In this document: one piece after another, positions 1 to 8,375 of the stretch
How the letters are laid out: every line of letters starts with the position of its first letter
Numbering within the stretch: position 1 is the first letter of the stretch
Notes under the pieces: model-generated
What the model saw: the letters and a program-made list of their open reading frames with translations, nothing else
What the model was told of the DNA's origin: nothing
Database searches by the model: none
From: Weissella uvarum
GTDB lineage: Bacteria; Bacillota; Bacilli; Lactobacillales; Lactobacillaceae
Direction of reading: 5' to 3'
NCBI RefSeq assembly: GCF_016908785.1
Contig: NZ_JAFBEO010000003.1
Location: 124,001-188,000, forward strand
DNA: 64,000 nucleotides
Program-made: the position numbers and the translations under genes

Positions 1-107
1 GTTTTGTTTTGTACAAAGGCAATTGCGATTTGAATGATGCGCCCATCTTCTTGTGAAGTTTGGGTTGTTTCTAAATCAACAACGGCATAGATATCTTTTT
101 TTGGCAT
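1..107 (-). CDS. dinG: DinG-type DnaQ-family exonuclease/helicase, N-terminal fragment
   Basis: Only the first 35 codons are in the window; the gene runs off the left edge. The start is the ATG at 107. The peptide reads MPKKDIYAVVDLETT and later GRIIQIAIAFVQ. The DLET stretch matches motif I of DEDD-type 3'-5' exonucleases, and its position right at the N-terminus followed by GRIIQI is typical of the bifunctional DnaQ exonuclease/DinG helicase proteins of Firmicutes. A stand-alone DnaQ-like exonuclease or PolC-type epsilon domain cannot be excluded from 35 residues. It is divergent from the mevalonate operon. Confidence 0.6.
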   Translation of the reverse strand, partial: MPKKDIYAVVDLETTQTSQEDGRIIQIAIAFVQNK

Positions 108-464
108 TGTTCACCACGCCCTTACCTATTTTCTGAGCCTAATTCTGTATTTCTTAAGGTATGTTTATTTTAATAGATTAGACTAATGTTTACGTAAATG
201 TAGCCCTATCAATGAGGCAACATTGAATACACATGCTATTGTACCAGTGATGGAGCGCCCTTGTCGATGTTCAATAGCCGATAAATCCTGTTTTTTCGGG
301 ATTAGCTCCGTTTTTTCGGGATTTATTTTTTTGTACATCACGCGCATGTGATATAGCATATTAGGTTAAATTTTGTTAGACTTTATTAGTGTGTAATTTA
401 ACGTGAAAACGCTATGAATAGATACATAAACATATATATAATTTGTTAGATTGGTGGTTTAAAC
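108..464. other. Intergenic region between dinG and the mevalonate operon
   Basis: This 357-bp spacer separates two divergent genes and has no convincing open frame. It contains a repeat-built hairpin (281-332) and a short inverted repeat ATCAC/GTGAT at 337-352. A weak promoter candidate for mvk is TTGTTA at 373-378 with TAATTT at 394-399; its 15-bp spacing is short, so the promoter is not settled. The region is strongly AT-rich towards the mvk start. Confidence 0.6.
281..332 (+). promoter_or_regulatory. Terminator-like hairpin with alternative pairing, upstream of mvk
   Basis: ATAAATCC at 281-288 pairs perfectly with GGATTTAT at 319-326 and is followed by a T run, which has the form of a + strand intrinsic terminator. 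Inside it a 13-base sequence (ttttttcgggatt) occurs twice, at 291-303 and 311-323. The same left arm can therefore also pair with the first GGATT at 299-303. No + strand gene lies upstream in the window. It may end a transcript starting in the spacer or act as a leader element; the role is inferred. Confidence 0.4.
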
Positions 465-1400
465 ATGAAAAGTGAAAGTATGGGAAAAAGTCACGCCAAG
501 GTCATTTTAATTGGTGATCATTCGGTCGTGTACGGGCAACCAGCAATCGCAATTCCCCTCCCCGATTTGGCGATGACAGCAACTTTGAAAGAACGGCAAG
601 CAGGACAAGTTGTTTTGACGCCAAATTATCAAGGTCCGATGGAAGCCATGGGTGAAGTATATGAAGGTGTGCGACAATTAATCACGCACTTACTAACATA
701 TTTTGATGCCGTTGAAATGCCGTTTACTTTAGAGATTGAATCAAAAATACCACAAGAACGTGGTATGGGGTCTTCAGCTGCTTCGGCAATTGCCATTATT
801 CGTGCTTTTTTTGATTTTTTTGAAACACCACTTTCAGATCAAGATTTACAAAAGTGGGCTAATATTGAAGAAGCTGTGACGCATGGGTCACCTTCTGGTT
901 TGGATGCGGCAACTTCAGCTAGTGATGTACCGGTTTGGTTCATTAAAAATGAGACAATCGAAACGCTGCAAATGAATTTAGAAGGTTATTTGATTATTGC
1001 AGATACCGGTATTCGCGGTCAGACTGGTTTAGCGGTTTCAGTTGTTCGACAACAGATGGAAACCAAACCCAAAGAGACACAAAATCATATCGAGGCCTTA
1101 GGTGCCATTGCTTATCAAATGCGCAATGGTTTATCTCATGATGATTTACATGAAATTGGTCAAGCAATGACAGATGCGCATACGCATCTTAAAGCTCTGG
1201 GGGTATCACATCCTAGTCTTGATCGTTTGGTTGAAGCAGCAATTGCTGCCGGGGCGATTGGTGCTAAGTTAACTGGTGGCGGTGTTGGCGGTGCTATGTT
1301 GGCGCTCACCGAAACTAAAGCCCAAGCCCAAGCAGTGATTAAAGCCTTACAACAGGCTGGTGCTCAAGAAACTTGGTCACAACATTATCATAAGAAATAG
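465..1400 (+). CDS. mvk: Mevalonate kinase
   Basis: This enzyme phosphorylates mevalonate with ATP, the first kinase step of the lower mevalonate pathway to isopentenyl diphosphate; it is cytosolic. The 311-residue protein has GHMP-kinase marks: KVILIGDHSVVYG near the N-terminus, the ATP loop ERGMGSSAASA around residues 98-108, SPSGLDAATSA around 142-152, and a C-terminal KLTGGGVGGAML. Length is normal. The start at 465 is supported by GGTGG 8 bases upstream; the second Met (480) lacks a good ribosome site. It is first gene of an operon with mvaD 8 bp downstream. The order mvk-mvaD-mvaK2-fni is common in lactic acid bacteria. Confidence 0.95.
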   Translation: MKSESMGKSHAKVILIGDHSVVYGQPAIAIPLPDLAMTATLKERQAGQVVLTPNYQGPMEAMGEVYEGVRQLITHLLTYFDAVEMPFTLEIESKIPQERGMGSSAASAIAIIRAFFDFFETPLSDQDLQKWANIEEAVTHGSPSGLDAATSASDVPVWFIKNETIETLQMNLEGYLIIADTGIRGQTGLAVSVVRQQMETKPKETQNHIEALGAIAYQMRNGLSHDDLHEIGQAMTDAHTHLKALGVSHPSLDRLVEAAIAAGAIGAKLTGGGVGGAMLALTETKAQAQAVIKALQQAGAQETWSQHYHKK

Positions 1401-1408
1401 GAAGACTT

Positions 1409-2395
1409 ATGCGAGAATATACAGCGCGTGCTCATACGAATATCGCCCTGCTAAAATATTGGGGAAAAGCTGATACGGATTTTATTATCCCAACCACAAC
1501 TTCGATTTCGTTAACACTAGATGAATTTTATACTGACACTTCAGTGAAGTTTGATGATGACTTGGTCCAAGATCAAGTCTTTTTAAATGATGCTCCACTT
1601 GCTGGTAAAAGTTATGACAAAATCGTACGTTTTCTAGATATCGTACGACAAGAAGCCCAATTAAGTACGCATGCCCTTGTTAAATCAACTAACCATGTGC
1701 CAACGGCCGCAGGACTGGCTTCGTCAGCTTCAGCCTTTGCAGCCTTAGCGGGATCAGCAAGTAAAGCGGCTGGGTTAAACCTAACCCCAAGTGAGTTAAG
1801 TCGCCTAGCCCGACGCGGTTCAGGATCGGCATCACGTTCAATTTTTGGTGGTTTTGTTGAATGGCAGCGTGGCGATAGTGACGAAAGTTCATATGCAAAA
1901 GTTTTACAAGCTGACGTTGATTGGGATATTCAACTGTTGACGGTTATCATTAACGATCAACCTAAAAAAATTGATTCACGTGGTGGCATGCAACATACCC
2001 AAGCAACCTCGCCCTTCTATGCACAATGGGTTGAAAATACGAATGCGGCCGTGAGTGACATGGAAGCGGCAATTGCGCAGCATGATTTTGAAAAATTAGG
2101 GTCATTAGCTGAGAGCAACGCTTTACAAATGCATGCAACAAATACTACAGCTAACCCACCGTTTAATTATTTAACTGACCAATCATGGACGGTGATTCAA
2201 TTAGCTGCCACTTTACGGCAAAAAGGTATTGAAGTGTACGCTACAATGGATGCGGGTCCAAATGTTAAATTAATTTCAAAGCAACAAGATACACAAGCGA
2301 TAACAGAAGCCCTGGCCGCTAGTTTACCTAATGTCCAAACGGTAGCTGCCACACCTGGTCCGGGGATTCAGATTGTCAAAGGAGCAAAGCTATGA
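1409..2395 (+). CDS. mvaD: Diphosphomevalonate decarboxylase
   Basis: It catalyses ATP-dependent decarboxylation of mevalonate 5-diphosphate to isopentenyl diphosphate, the last step before isomerisation. The 328-residue protein shows the family N-terminus ARAHTNIALLKYWGK, the phosphate-binding AGLASSASAFAAL near residue 100, SGSASRSIFGGFVEW around 138-152 and the C-terminal MDAGPNVK. Length is normal. Only a weak GGAAG ribosome site precedes it, so translation is probably coupled to mvk 8 bp upstream. It overlaps mvaK2 by 4 bases (ATGA), a strong sign of coupling. Function is clear from the family. Confidence 0.95.
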   Translation: MREYTARAHTNIALLKYWGKADTDFIIPTTTSISLTLDEFYTDTSVKFDDDLVQDQVFLNDAPLAGKSYDKIVRFLDIVRQEAQLSTHALVKSTNHVPTAAGLASSASAFAALAGSASKAAGLNLTPSELSRLARRGSGSASRSIFGGFVEWQRGDSDESSYAKVLQADVDWDIQLLTVIINDQPKKIDSRGGMQHTQATSPFYAQWVENTNAAVSDMEAAIAQHDFEKLGSLAESNALQMHATNTTANPPFNYLTDQSWTVIQLAATLRQKGIEVYATMDAGPNVKLISKQQDTQAITEALAASLPNVQTVAATPGPGIQIVKGAKL

Positions 2396-3471
2396 AGACT
2401 GTCGCAAAAGCACCTGGCAAATTATTTTTAGCCGGTGAATATGCAGTTACGATTCCAGGACATGCAAGTATTATTTTTGCAATTGACCGGTTTATGACGG
2501 TTACGGTATCGGATATTGATGAGCCGGTGCTCGATTTAAATAGTGATAAATTGGGCGGTTTAATGGTTAAACTGGATGATTTAGATCACTTATCAGCTCA
2601 GGGTGAATGGCAGTTAGTGATTGAAACCCTTAAATGGGTGAAGCGTCGCTTACAAGCTGATAATTTGACACTGAATGGCTTACAAATATCTTTTAAAAGT
2701 GATTTAGACATTGATGGTAAAAAGATTGGTTTAGGATCGTCGGCGGCTTTGGTCGTTGCCCTAGTAAATGCTTTAGTGAAGCATTACCATTTACCAGAGA
2801 ACCCAATGCATATATTCAAATTGGCGGCAATTATCATGACCAGTCTTCCCGATTTTAAACGTGGTTCGATGGGTGACGTAGCGGCTGCCAGTTTTGGTGG
2901 CATCATTTTTTACGAGCGCTTTGATAATCTTTGGTTGGAGAAGCATCTTTTGCAACCTGATTTTAATTTGATGGTCTTATTAGAATTACCTTGGCCTAAA
3001 TTAGTCGTACGACCAATCGTTTTCCCAGAAAATTGGCAATTACTGGTTGGTTGGACGGGTGAACCAGCTGATACACAAAAACAGCTATCAGTTAATCAAA
3101 GAACAGCTATTATTTATAAAGAGCGCTTAGGGAATAAAACTACCCCTTTGATTAAATTATTAGAACAAAATATTAAAGCAGCAGACTATATTGGTTTTCG
3201 AACAAATCTACATTTAAACCAAGTTGCCCTAGTTAAGTTCGCTGATGTGATGCACCTAAAGTATATGACACCAAAGTTACGAGCTCTGCTAACTGTTGCA
3301 CATCATCATGGCATTGCTGCTAAAATTTCGGGCGCTGGAAATGGTGATAATGGTTTAGCAGTCATCCGTAATGAAGCAGAACGTGTTATGATGGCTTCAA
3401 AATGGGAAGCTTTAAAAATTACACCATTAGATGTGCATATCGCAAAAAGCCGACTGGAAGGTATTGATTAA
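2392..3471 (+). CDS. mvaK2: Phosphomevalonate kinase
   Basis: It phosphorylates mevalonate 5-phosphate to the diphosphate that MvaD uses. The 359-residue protein is a GHMP kinase: KAPGKLFLAGEYAV at residues 5-18, the ATP loop GLGSSAALVVALVNAL around 113-128, and SGAGNGDNGLAV near the C-terminus, where the family usually carries an SGAGGGD motif. The slightly altered glycine loop (NG in place of GG) is within what I know of this family. The start overlaps the mvaD stop by 4 bases and the stop overlaps the fni start by 1 base, so the four genes are translated from one message. Confidence 0.93.
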   Translation: MKTVAKAPGKLFLAGEYAVTIPGHASIIFAIDRFMTVTVSDIDEPVLDLNSDKLGGLMVKLDDLDHLSAQGEWQLVIETLKWVKRRLQADNLTLNGLQISFKSDLDIDGKKIGLGSSAALVVALVNALVKHYHLPENPMHIFKLAAIIMTSLPDFKRGSMGDVAAASFGGIIFYERFDNLWLEKHLLQPDFNLMVLLELPWPKLVVRPIVFPENWQLLVGWTGEPADTQKQLSVNQRTAIIYKERLGNKTTPLIKLLEQNIKAADYIGFRTNLHLNQVALVKFADVMHLKYMTPKLRALLTVAHHHGIAAKISGAGNGDNGLAVIRNEAERVMMASKWEALKITPLDVHIAKSRLEGID

Positions 3472-4508
3472 TGGAATCAGTTCATGGACAAAGAAAGAAT
3501 GAACATTTAGCTTTGGCAGAGCTAAATTATAAGAAGAATCCCCCGGTTTCTTCACTGGATGCAGTTCGCATAATTCATCGGCCTTTGCCTGAAACGAGCC
3601 AAGCCGATGTTAATTTAAAAGTTGATAATGCAGATTTTCCTTGGGACTACCCCTTTTATATTGAAGCAATGACTGGTGGTAGTGCAAAAACAAGTGAAAT
3701 TAACACTAGTTTAGCTGCTGCTGCTAAAGCAACTGGCGTAGCGATGGCAGTTGGATCACAGAGTATCGCGATGAAAGAACCAGCCCAAGTTGCTGGCTTT
3801 GAAGCGGTACGTGCTGCTAATCCAAATGGTTTTATGATGGCCAATATCGGTGCTGGACATACTGTTGAGCATGCGCAACGCGCAATCGAAATGCTACAAG
3901 CAAATGCCCTTGAGATTCATATTAATGCTGCACAAGAAACAGTTATGCCTGAAGGGGATACAACTTTTTATTGGAAAGACAATATTGCCAAAATTAAGGC
4001 AGCCGTTGATGTGCCTGTTATCGTTAAAGAAGTTGGTTTCGGCATGGACGCCCAGTCAATCGCTGAACTAGCCGATTTAGGTATCGAGTACGTTAACATC
4101 GGTGGCCGTTCAGGAACAAATTTTGCTGAAATTGAGGACCGGCGCAATCGAGAAAATCCTTATCAATATGATTTCTTATATGATTGGGGTCAAACGACAG
4201 CTGAGTCACTTTTGGAAGCACAGCTGGCACCCCACCACCCCACAATTATGGCAACTGGTGGGATTCAATCACCGTTAGATATTTTGAAGGCACAAGTACT
4301 AGGCGCAGAAACGGTTGGTGTAGCTGGGCATTTCTTGCACACTTTACTGAAAGACGGTGAAGCAGGTTTAATCGCTGAAATTACACTTTGGCAACGCCAA
4401 TTACGTGAGTTATACGCCTTAGTTGGTGCTAAGAATGGATCTGATTTAGTGCATGTTCCCTATGTATTATCTGCTGATTTACAAAATTATTTGACGCAAC
4501 GACGCTAA
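3471..4508 (+). CDS. fni: Type 2 isopentenyl-diphosphate delta-isomerase
   Basis: This FMN- and NAD(P)H-dependent enzyme interconverts isopentenyl and dimethylallyl diphosphate, supplying both units for undecaprenyl and menaquinone-type polyprenyl chains. The 345-residue protein has RKNEHLALAE at the N-terminus, IEAMTGGS around residue 61, HINAAQE around 147 (HLNAAQE is usual), VKEVGFGM, IGGRSGTNFAEIE around 209, and the phosphate-binding GGIQSPLDI near 263. It starts in the TAATG overlap with mvaK2 and ends the operon. I see no clear intrinsic terminator behind it; 4509-4625 has only short partial repeats. Confidence 0.94.
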   Translation: MESVHGQRKNEHLALAELNYKKNPPVSSLDAVRIIHRPLPETSQADVNLKVDNADFPWDYPFYIEAMTGGSAKTSEINTSLAAAAKATGVAMAVGSQSIAMKEPAQVAGFEAVRAANPNGFMMANIGAGHTVEHAQRAIEMLQANALEIHINAAQETVMPEGDTTFYWKDNIAKIKAAVDVPVIVKEVGFGMDAQSIAELADLGIEYVNIGGRSGTNFAEIEDRRNRENPYQYDFLYDWGQTTAESLLEAQLAPHHPTIMATGGIQSPLDILKAQVLGAETVGVAGHFLHTLLKDGEAGLIAEITLWQRQLRELYALVGAKNGSDLVHVPYVLSADLQNYLTQRR

Positions 4509-4625
4509 GCATGCTTTACAGAAGAGTAAACTTTTTAATAAGGAATGTTTAACTTTGCTTGCTTAATCTAAACGATTTATAAATATTGTTGTTTTTTTCT
4601 GGGGTAACCATTATTTTCAGGCTAC

Positions 4626-5198
4626 GTGCGCTATGATGAGGTTATGAGAAATGCAGTGACTGAAAGTATTCGTCAACAGACGGATGAACAAATCATTGAT
4701 GCAACCCTAACTTTGTTGCAAAGCCAATCTTATGACCAACTGGCGGTGACTGAAATAACCCGCGAGGCAGGCGTGTCACGGATGGCTTTTTATCGCCATT
4801 TTGGTACAAAGGAAGCCGTCATCGATGCCATCGTTAAGCAATTAACGAATGAATTTAGTGTTGAAACTGACCAAATTGAGTTGAATGCTCAAGCAATCGC
4901 CCGCGCCTTTTTCGGTTTTATTCAATCAAACGGTATGATTATTGCTGTCTTGTTGAATGCAGGCTTACGTGAACAGTTCTATCCTCCCCTTCGTGACATT
5001 TTGCAATCACTTTATGTGCAATTATTTACGCAAGAGATGTCAGAGCAAGGACATAGTGTGCAATCAATTGATTATCTAGCTGACTTTACCGCATCAGGTA
5101 TGCTGGCATTGGCGATTCGTTGGATCGCAACTGGCATGCATGAGTCGATTGACGAAATGGCCGATATTGCTGAAAAAATGACAGAAGCTAATGTATAA
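4626..5198 (+). CDS. TetR/AcrR-family transcriptional regulator
   Basis: A DNA-binding repressor of the TetR type. A helix-turn-helix domain occupies about residues 18-62, with the diagnostic VSRMAFYRHFGTKEAV. The rest is a helical ligand-binding domain whose ligand cannot be read from sequence. The longest frame starts with GTG at 4626 behind a weak AGG; an ATG at 4644 is the alternative, and a TATGAT at 4632-4637 could be a -10 box, which would favour a later start. It lies in the same direction as the mevalonate operon but 117 bp away, so it probably has its own promoter. The target is unknown. Confidence 0.85.
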   Translation: MRYDEVMRNAVTESIRQQTDEQIIDATLTLLQSQSYDQLAVTEITREAGVSRMAFYRHFGTKEAVIDAIVKQLTNEFSVETDQIELNAQAIARAFFGFIQSNGMIIAVLLNAGLREQFYPPLRDILQSLYVQLFTQEMSEQGHSVQSIDYLADFTASGMLALAIRWIATGMHESIDEMADIAEKMTEANV

Positions 5199-5201
5199 AA
5201 T

Positions 5202-5240
5202 AAAAAAGGTAACTTGATTCAAATCAAGTTACCTTTTTTT
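5202..5240. terminator. Bidirectional terminator between tetR and thioredoxin genes
   Basis: A perfect 12-bp stem (GGTAACTTGATT at 5208-5219, complement at 5222-5233) is flanked by an A run on the left and a T run on the right. It serves the TetR gene on + and the thioredoxin gene on -, whose stop codon overlaps the T run. Confidence 0.92.
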
Positions 5241-5571
5241 ATAGATTTTCAAGCCATTGTTTAACATCAGCAGGGTTTAAGCGTTCGCCATTCCCAATGT
5301 GATCAATCATTTTACCGTTTTCGATTTGTACAAAAGCAGGGATACCACGTAGCCCCAAAGCATTAGCAATGTCGATATTATCATCGCGGTCAGCATCAAT
5401 CCAAGTGTAGCCATTCGATTCTGCCAATGATCGCAAATCTTTTACAAATGGCTTAATCGCTTTACAGTCACCACACCAATCGGCTTGTAAAAATAACATT
5501 ACCTTGTCGTTGTTGGCAATGGTTGAACGAATCTCTTCGTCAGTATGCGCTGTTGGTTCATAAAATTCCAT
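5239..5571 (-). CDS. Thioredoxin-family protein
   Basis: A 110-residue cytosolic thioredoxin-fold protein. The redox motif is WCGDC with cysteines at 33 and 36, differing from the WCGPC of canonical thioredoxin, and the cis-proline loop GIPAF follows about 40 residues later. There is no signal peptide or membrane anchor. The Asp within the active site suggests a thioredoxin-like reductase with a shifted redox potential and not the main TrxA; this is inference. GGGAGG lies 7 bases before the ATG. It appears monocistronic, between two strong terminators. Confidence 0.85.
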   Translation of the reverse strand: MEFYEPTAHTDEEIRSTIANNDKVMLFLQADWCGDCKAIKPFVKDLRSLAESNGYTWIDADRDDNIDIANALGLRGIPAFVQIENGKMIDHIGNGERLNPADVKQWLENL

Positions 5572-5631
5572 GAAAAAACCTCCCGTTTCAAACTACCTTT
5601 AGTATACACTCTTACAAAATATAAGTAAAAG

Positions 5632-5666
5632 AAAAGAGACGATTAAATCTTAAATCGTCTCTTTTT
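5632..5666. terminator. Terminator after yidC
   Basis: GAGACGATT at 5636-5644 pairs perfectly with AATCGTCTC at 5653-5661. A run lies to the left and T run to the right, so it can stop transcripts in both directions. It sits directly behind the yidC stop at 5667. Confidence 0.9.
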
Positions 5667-6635
5667 TTATTGTTTATCACCTTGATGCTTCTTCTGATTG
5701 CGTAAACGATTTTCTTCACGAATTTGAGCTTCAGTTTTCTTAACTGGCTTCTTGCCAGTTGCTTCTTGTTGTTGCTCAGCCTCAAGTTCTTCTTGTGCGT
5801 TTTGCATTGCCTTAGCAAAAGCACTTTGTGGTTCAGCACTTGATTCTAAAGTACCAGCAAGGGCATCATCGACGACATCCTTAACTTCAAAGGTGTCAGC
5901 GACGTGCCGGCGAATCCGAGGACGCCACATCGTAATAATCAACTGTTGAAGAATCATCACAATGGCACCAACACTGAAGTAAAGTGCGATTCCACCGTTG
6001 GTAAACCAAGTGGTGAAAAGCATCATCAAAGGCATGATAAACATCATTGAACGCATTGATTTCTTTTGATCTTCAGGCATACCAATCATTGATAGATATG
6101 ATTGTAAGAAGTAAACAAACGCTGTGAAAATGGCAAGTAATGGACTTTTATCGGATAGTGAAATCCCATAGAAGCTAGCCTGCGCTAATTCAGGTGAATG
6201 TTGAATGGCTTGGTAAAGTCCAGTGAAGATTGGCATCTGGATAATCATCACTGAGAAGTTAACGCCGCCAAGCATTGAGACCCCGTTTTCACGATAAATG
6301 GCCATCATAGCTTGAGAAGCTCGCATTTGTTCTTCTTGAGTTGTTGCATTCTTTTGTGCTTCTTGGACTTTATTAAGTTGTGGTTGAAGCAAAATCATTT
6401 TTTCTTGTTGCACGGTTGCTGCATGCTGTTGTTGAACCATAAATGGCATCAAGAGTAAACGAACCATCAATGTCAAAACGATAATTGACCAACCAACTGC
6501 GTTTGGGCCACCAATCACATTACCGGCCCACTCCATAAATTGTGTTAAGGGACCTTGTAAAATACCAATGTTTCCGGTGACTAATAATCCAATCAAGATG
6601 ATGAATAGTATTGGTGTTAAACTTTTTAGTTTCAT
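5667..6635 (-). CDS. yidC: Membrane protein insertase YidC/Oxa1 family
   Basis: YidC inserts and folds membrane proteins alone or with SecYEG. The protein (322 residues from ATG 6635) has an N-terminal hydrophobic segment, then the Oxa1 core from about residue 35 with WSIIVLTLMVRLLLMPFM, a cytoplasmic coiled region rich in Gln and Lys, three further membrane segments, and a basic tail (KKPVKKTEAQIREENRLR) that in this family contacts ribosomes. The frame extends to 6716, but an extended -10 box at 6678-6683 lies inside that extension, so 6635 is the start. The nearest GAGG is 14 bases upstream, unusually far. No lipobox cysteine follows the N-terminal segment, unlike many Gram-positive YidC lipoproteins. 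Confidence 0.93.
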   Translation of the reverse strand: MKLKSLTPILFIILIGLLVTGNIGILQGPLTQFMEWAGNVIGGPNAVGWSIIVLTLMVRLLLMPFMVQQQHAATVQQEKMILLQPQLNKVQEAQKNATTQEEQMRASQAMMAIYRENGVSMLGGVNFSVMIIQMPIFTGLYQAIQHSPELAQASFYGISLSDKSPLLAIFTAFVYFLQSYLSMIGMPEDQKKSMRSMMFIMPLMMLFTTWFTNGGIALYFSVGAIVMILQQLIITMWRPRIRRHVADTFEVKDVVDDALAGTLESSAEPQSAFAKAMQNAQEELEAEQQQEATGKKPVKKTEAQIREENRLRNQKKHQGDKQ

Positions 6636-6677
6636 TTTTTGAAATTTTACCTCATTTGATTTTATTGTAACTAATAT

Positions 6678-6686
6678 ATTATAGCA
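6678..6686 (-). promoter_or_regulatory. Extended -10 promoter of yidC
   Basis: On the minus strand the sequence reads TGCTATAAT, a perfect extended -10 element. A start of transcription near 6671 leaves a leader of about 36 bases before the ATG at 6635. No good -35 box is seen 17 bases upstream, which extended -10 promoters tolerate. Confidence 0.7.
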
Positions 6687-6720
6687 TAGCTTCACACAAG
6701 TGATGTTACAGCTCAATAAA

Positions 6721-6753
6721 AAAACACCAGATTACTTGGTAATCTCGTGTTTA
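6721..6753 (-). terminator. Terminator after the amino acid permease
   Basis: AAACAC and AGATTAC on the left pair with GTAATCT and GTGTTT on the right around a TTG loop, with one mismatch. An A run at the left gives the T tail on the minus strand. It stands just after the permease stop at 6761. Confidence 0.85.
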
Positions 6754-6760
6754 GTTTTGT

Positions 6761-8245
6761 TTATAATTTACCGTGTTTGCGTTCACCGTGCTCATAAAGG
6801 ACCCAAGCGATGAAACCAAACAAAATTGGGCCGATAATTGTCCAAAAAGCATTGGCATAATCATGAGACATAAACAATGGCACAACGGTCATAACCATTG
6901 AAATGATAATTAAGCATTCAACAATCGCTGTAACAATCCAAGTAACCGTCATTGACTTATAAAAGACAATTGGATGCTCAACGTTGTTAAGTTTTTTGAA
7001 GATTGGAAATGCTACAATTAAGAAGACATATGGAAGTGTTGAAGAAACATTTCCCATGTTGGTAAGGATCAAATAAAGTTGGTTGGCATCACTGCCACCA
7101 AAGGCAATCCCAAAAATAAATAGGACAACTAAACCAGCTTGAATCCAAACGGCAACACTTGGCACCCCTGCTTTATTCAAACGTACGACAGACTTTGGCC
7201 AAACCTCTTTAGGAGATCCTAAGATGAATGACTTTAATGGTGAATAAGTCAACACGAAGAATGAGCCTAAGTAAGCCATGAACATTGAAAGGCCAGCAAA
7301 ACGTGCAAACCATGCTCCAATCGTTAAGGCGGTCGCTTGAGTAAAGCCAAGTGATGTTCCCAAGGCAACACCTAAGTTGTTCATCAACACGTAAGTAATG
7401 TTACCCAAGTTAACATGCTTCATACTAGCTAGGTGACCCCAATTTGATGTGACACCCCAAAGCAAAATTGATAATGCATAGCCGAATGTAATCACCATGG
7501 TGGCAATCATAACACCACGGGGATATGTCTTTTCAGGCTTTTCAATGTCATCCATCATGCCCCCCATTTGCTCCATACCGGCGTATGCAAATACAGCATA
7601 CAAGGCAAATGAAATCAATTGGAATGGTGTCTGGAAGGCAGGATTTTCAGGGATAATAAATGACTTACCAGTAACGGGTTCAGCAAATTGACCATGATTG
7701 GCAATTAAAACAATTACTGAAACAATCAAAAGTAGAACATTTAAAGCCATGACGAACATTCCGCCAACTGATGAAATTTTAGAAATCGACTCCATACCAC
7801 GTGTGACAAAGAATGCTACAACAAGCACAAAGATAATCGCTAAAAGTCCAATGGTTTGTGGACTAGTCAAGCCGAATAGATGCCAAGATTGCGTCGTATC
7901 ATGACCAAAAAACATGGTTGACAAAGGGATCCAAACTTTCTGAGCAACTGAAATCATCCAGACAACCCAAGAAGCTAAAGCAATAAAAGTCGCAATAAAG
8001 GCTGTTTTCTTACCTAATGCGCCTTCCATCCAGGTGTAAATACCACCTTTTGAATCCTTATACGAGGCACCGAATTCGGCGTACATCATTGAAGTTGGTA
8101 GGAAAAAGAGTAAGGCTCCTAATACATACCAAATAATTGAGGCATACCCCATTTGGAAAAAAGCAACGGGTCCGTTACCAAAACCAAATATTGATGAAAA
8201 AATCATGAGAACTAACGCGGCGAGGCCGATTTTCTTTTTATTCAT
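6761..8245 (-). CDS. yjeM: APC-superfamily amino acid permease, YjeM-like
   Basis: A 494-residue integral membrane protein with about 12-14 hydrophobic segments. The N-terminal LVLMIFSSIFGFGNGP matches the first unwound helix of APC transporters, and stretches such as GGIYTWMEGALG, VNLGNITYVLMNNLG and SPLKSFILGSPKEVWP closely resemble the YjeM branch of the glutamate/GABA antiporter-like permeases as I recall it. The substrate is not known, so amino acid is as far as the call goes. GGAG lies 7 bases before the ATG. It is monocistronic, between its own promoter and terminator. Confidence 0.85.
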   Translation of the reverse strand: MNKKKIGLAALVLMIFSSIFGFGNGPVAFFQMGYASIIWYVLGALLFFLPTSMMYAEFGASYKDSKGGIYTWMEGALGKKTAFIATFIALASWVVWMISVAQKVWIPLSTMFFGHDTTQSWHLFGLTSPQTIGLLAIIFVLVVAFFVTRGMESISKISSVGGMFVMALNVLLLIVSVIVLIANHGQFAEPVTGKSFIIPENPAFQTPFQLISFALYAVFAYAGMEQMGGMMDDIEKPEKTYPRGVMIATMVITFGYALSILLWGVTSNWGHLASMKHVNLGNITYVLMNNLGVALGTSLGFTQATALTIGAWFARFAGLSMFMAYLGSFFVLTYSPLKSFILGSPKEVWPKSVVRLNKAGVPSVAVWIQAGLVVLFIFGIAFGGSDANQLYLILTNMGNVSSTLPYVFLIVAFPIFKKLNNVEHPIVFYKSMTVTWIVTAIVECLIIISMVMTVVPLFMSHDYANAFWTIIGPILFGFIAWVLYEHGERKHGKL

Positions 8246-8289
8246 TTCTTACTCCAATCAGAAACCTTTCATGAATATATATACAGAGT

Positions 8290-8318
8290 AGCATACCCTT
8301 TTTTGTATACCGAAACAA
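8290..8318 (-). promoter_or_regulatory. Promoter of the YjeM-like permease
   Basis: On the minus strand TTGTTT (8318-8313) is followed after 17 bases by TATGCT (8295-8290). The spacing is ideal and the element lies about 45 bp before the permease start. Confidence 0.55.
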
Positions 8319-8375
8319 TTAAAAAGAGAACAAACTCATCTAGTTGTAATGATATTATTAATAACTCATATCTTT

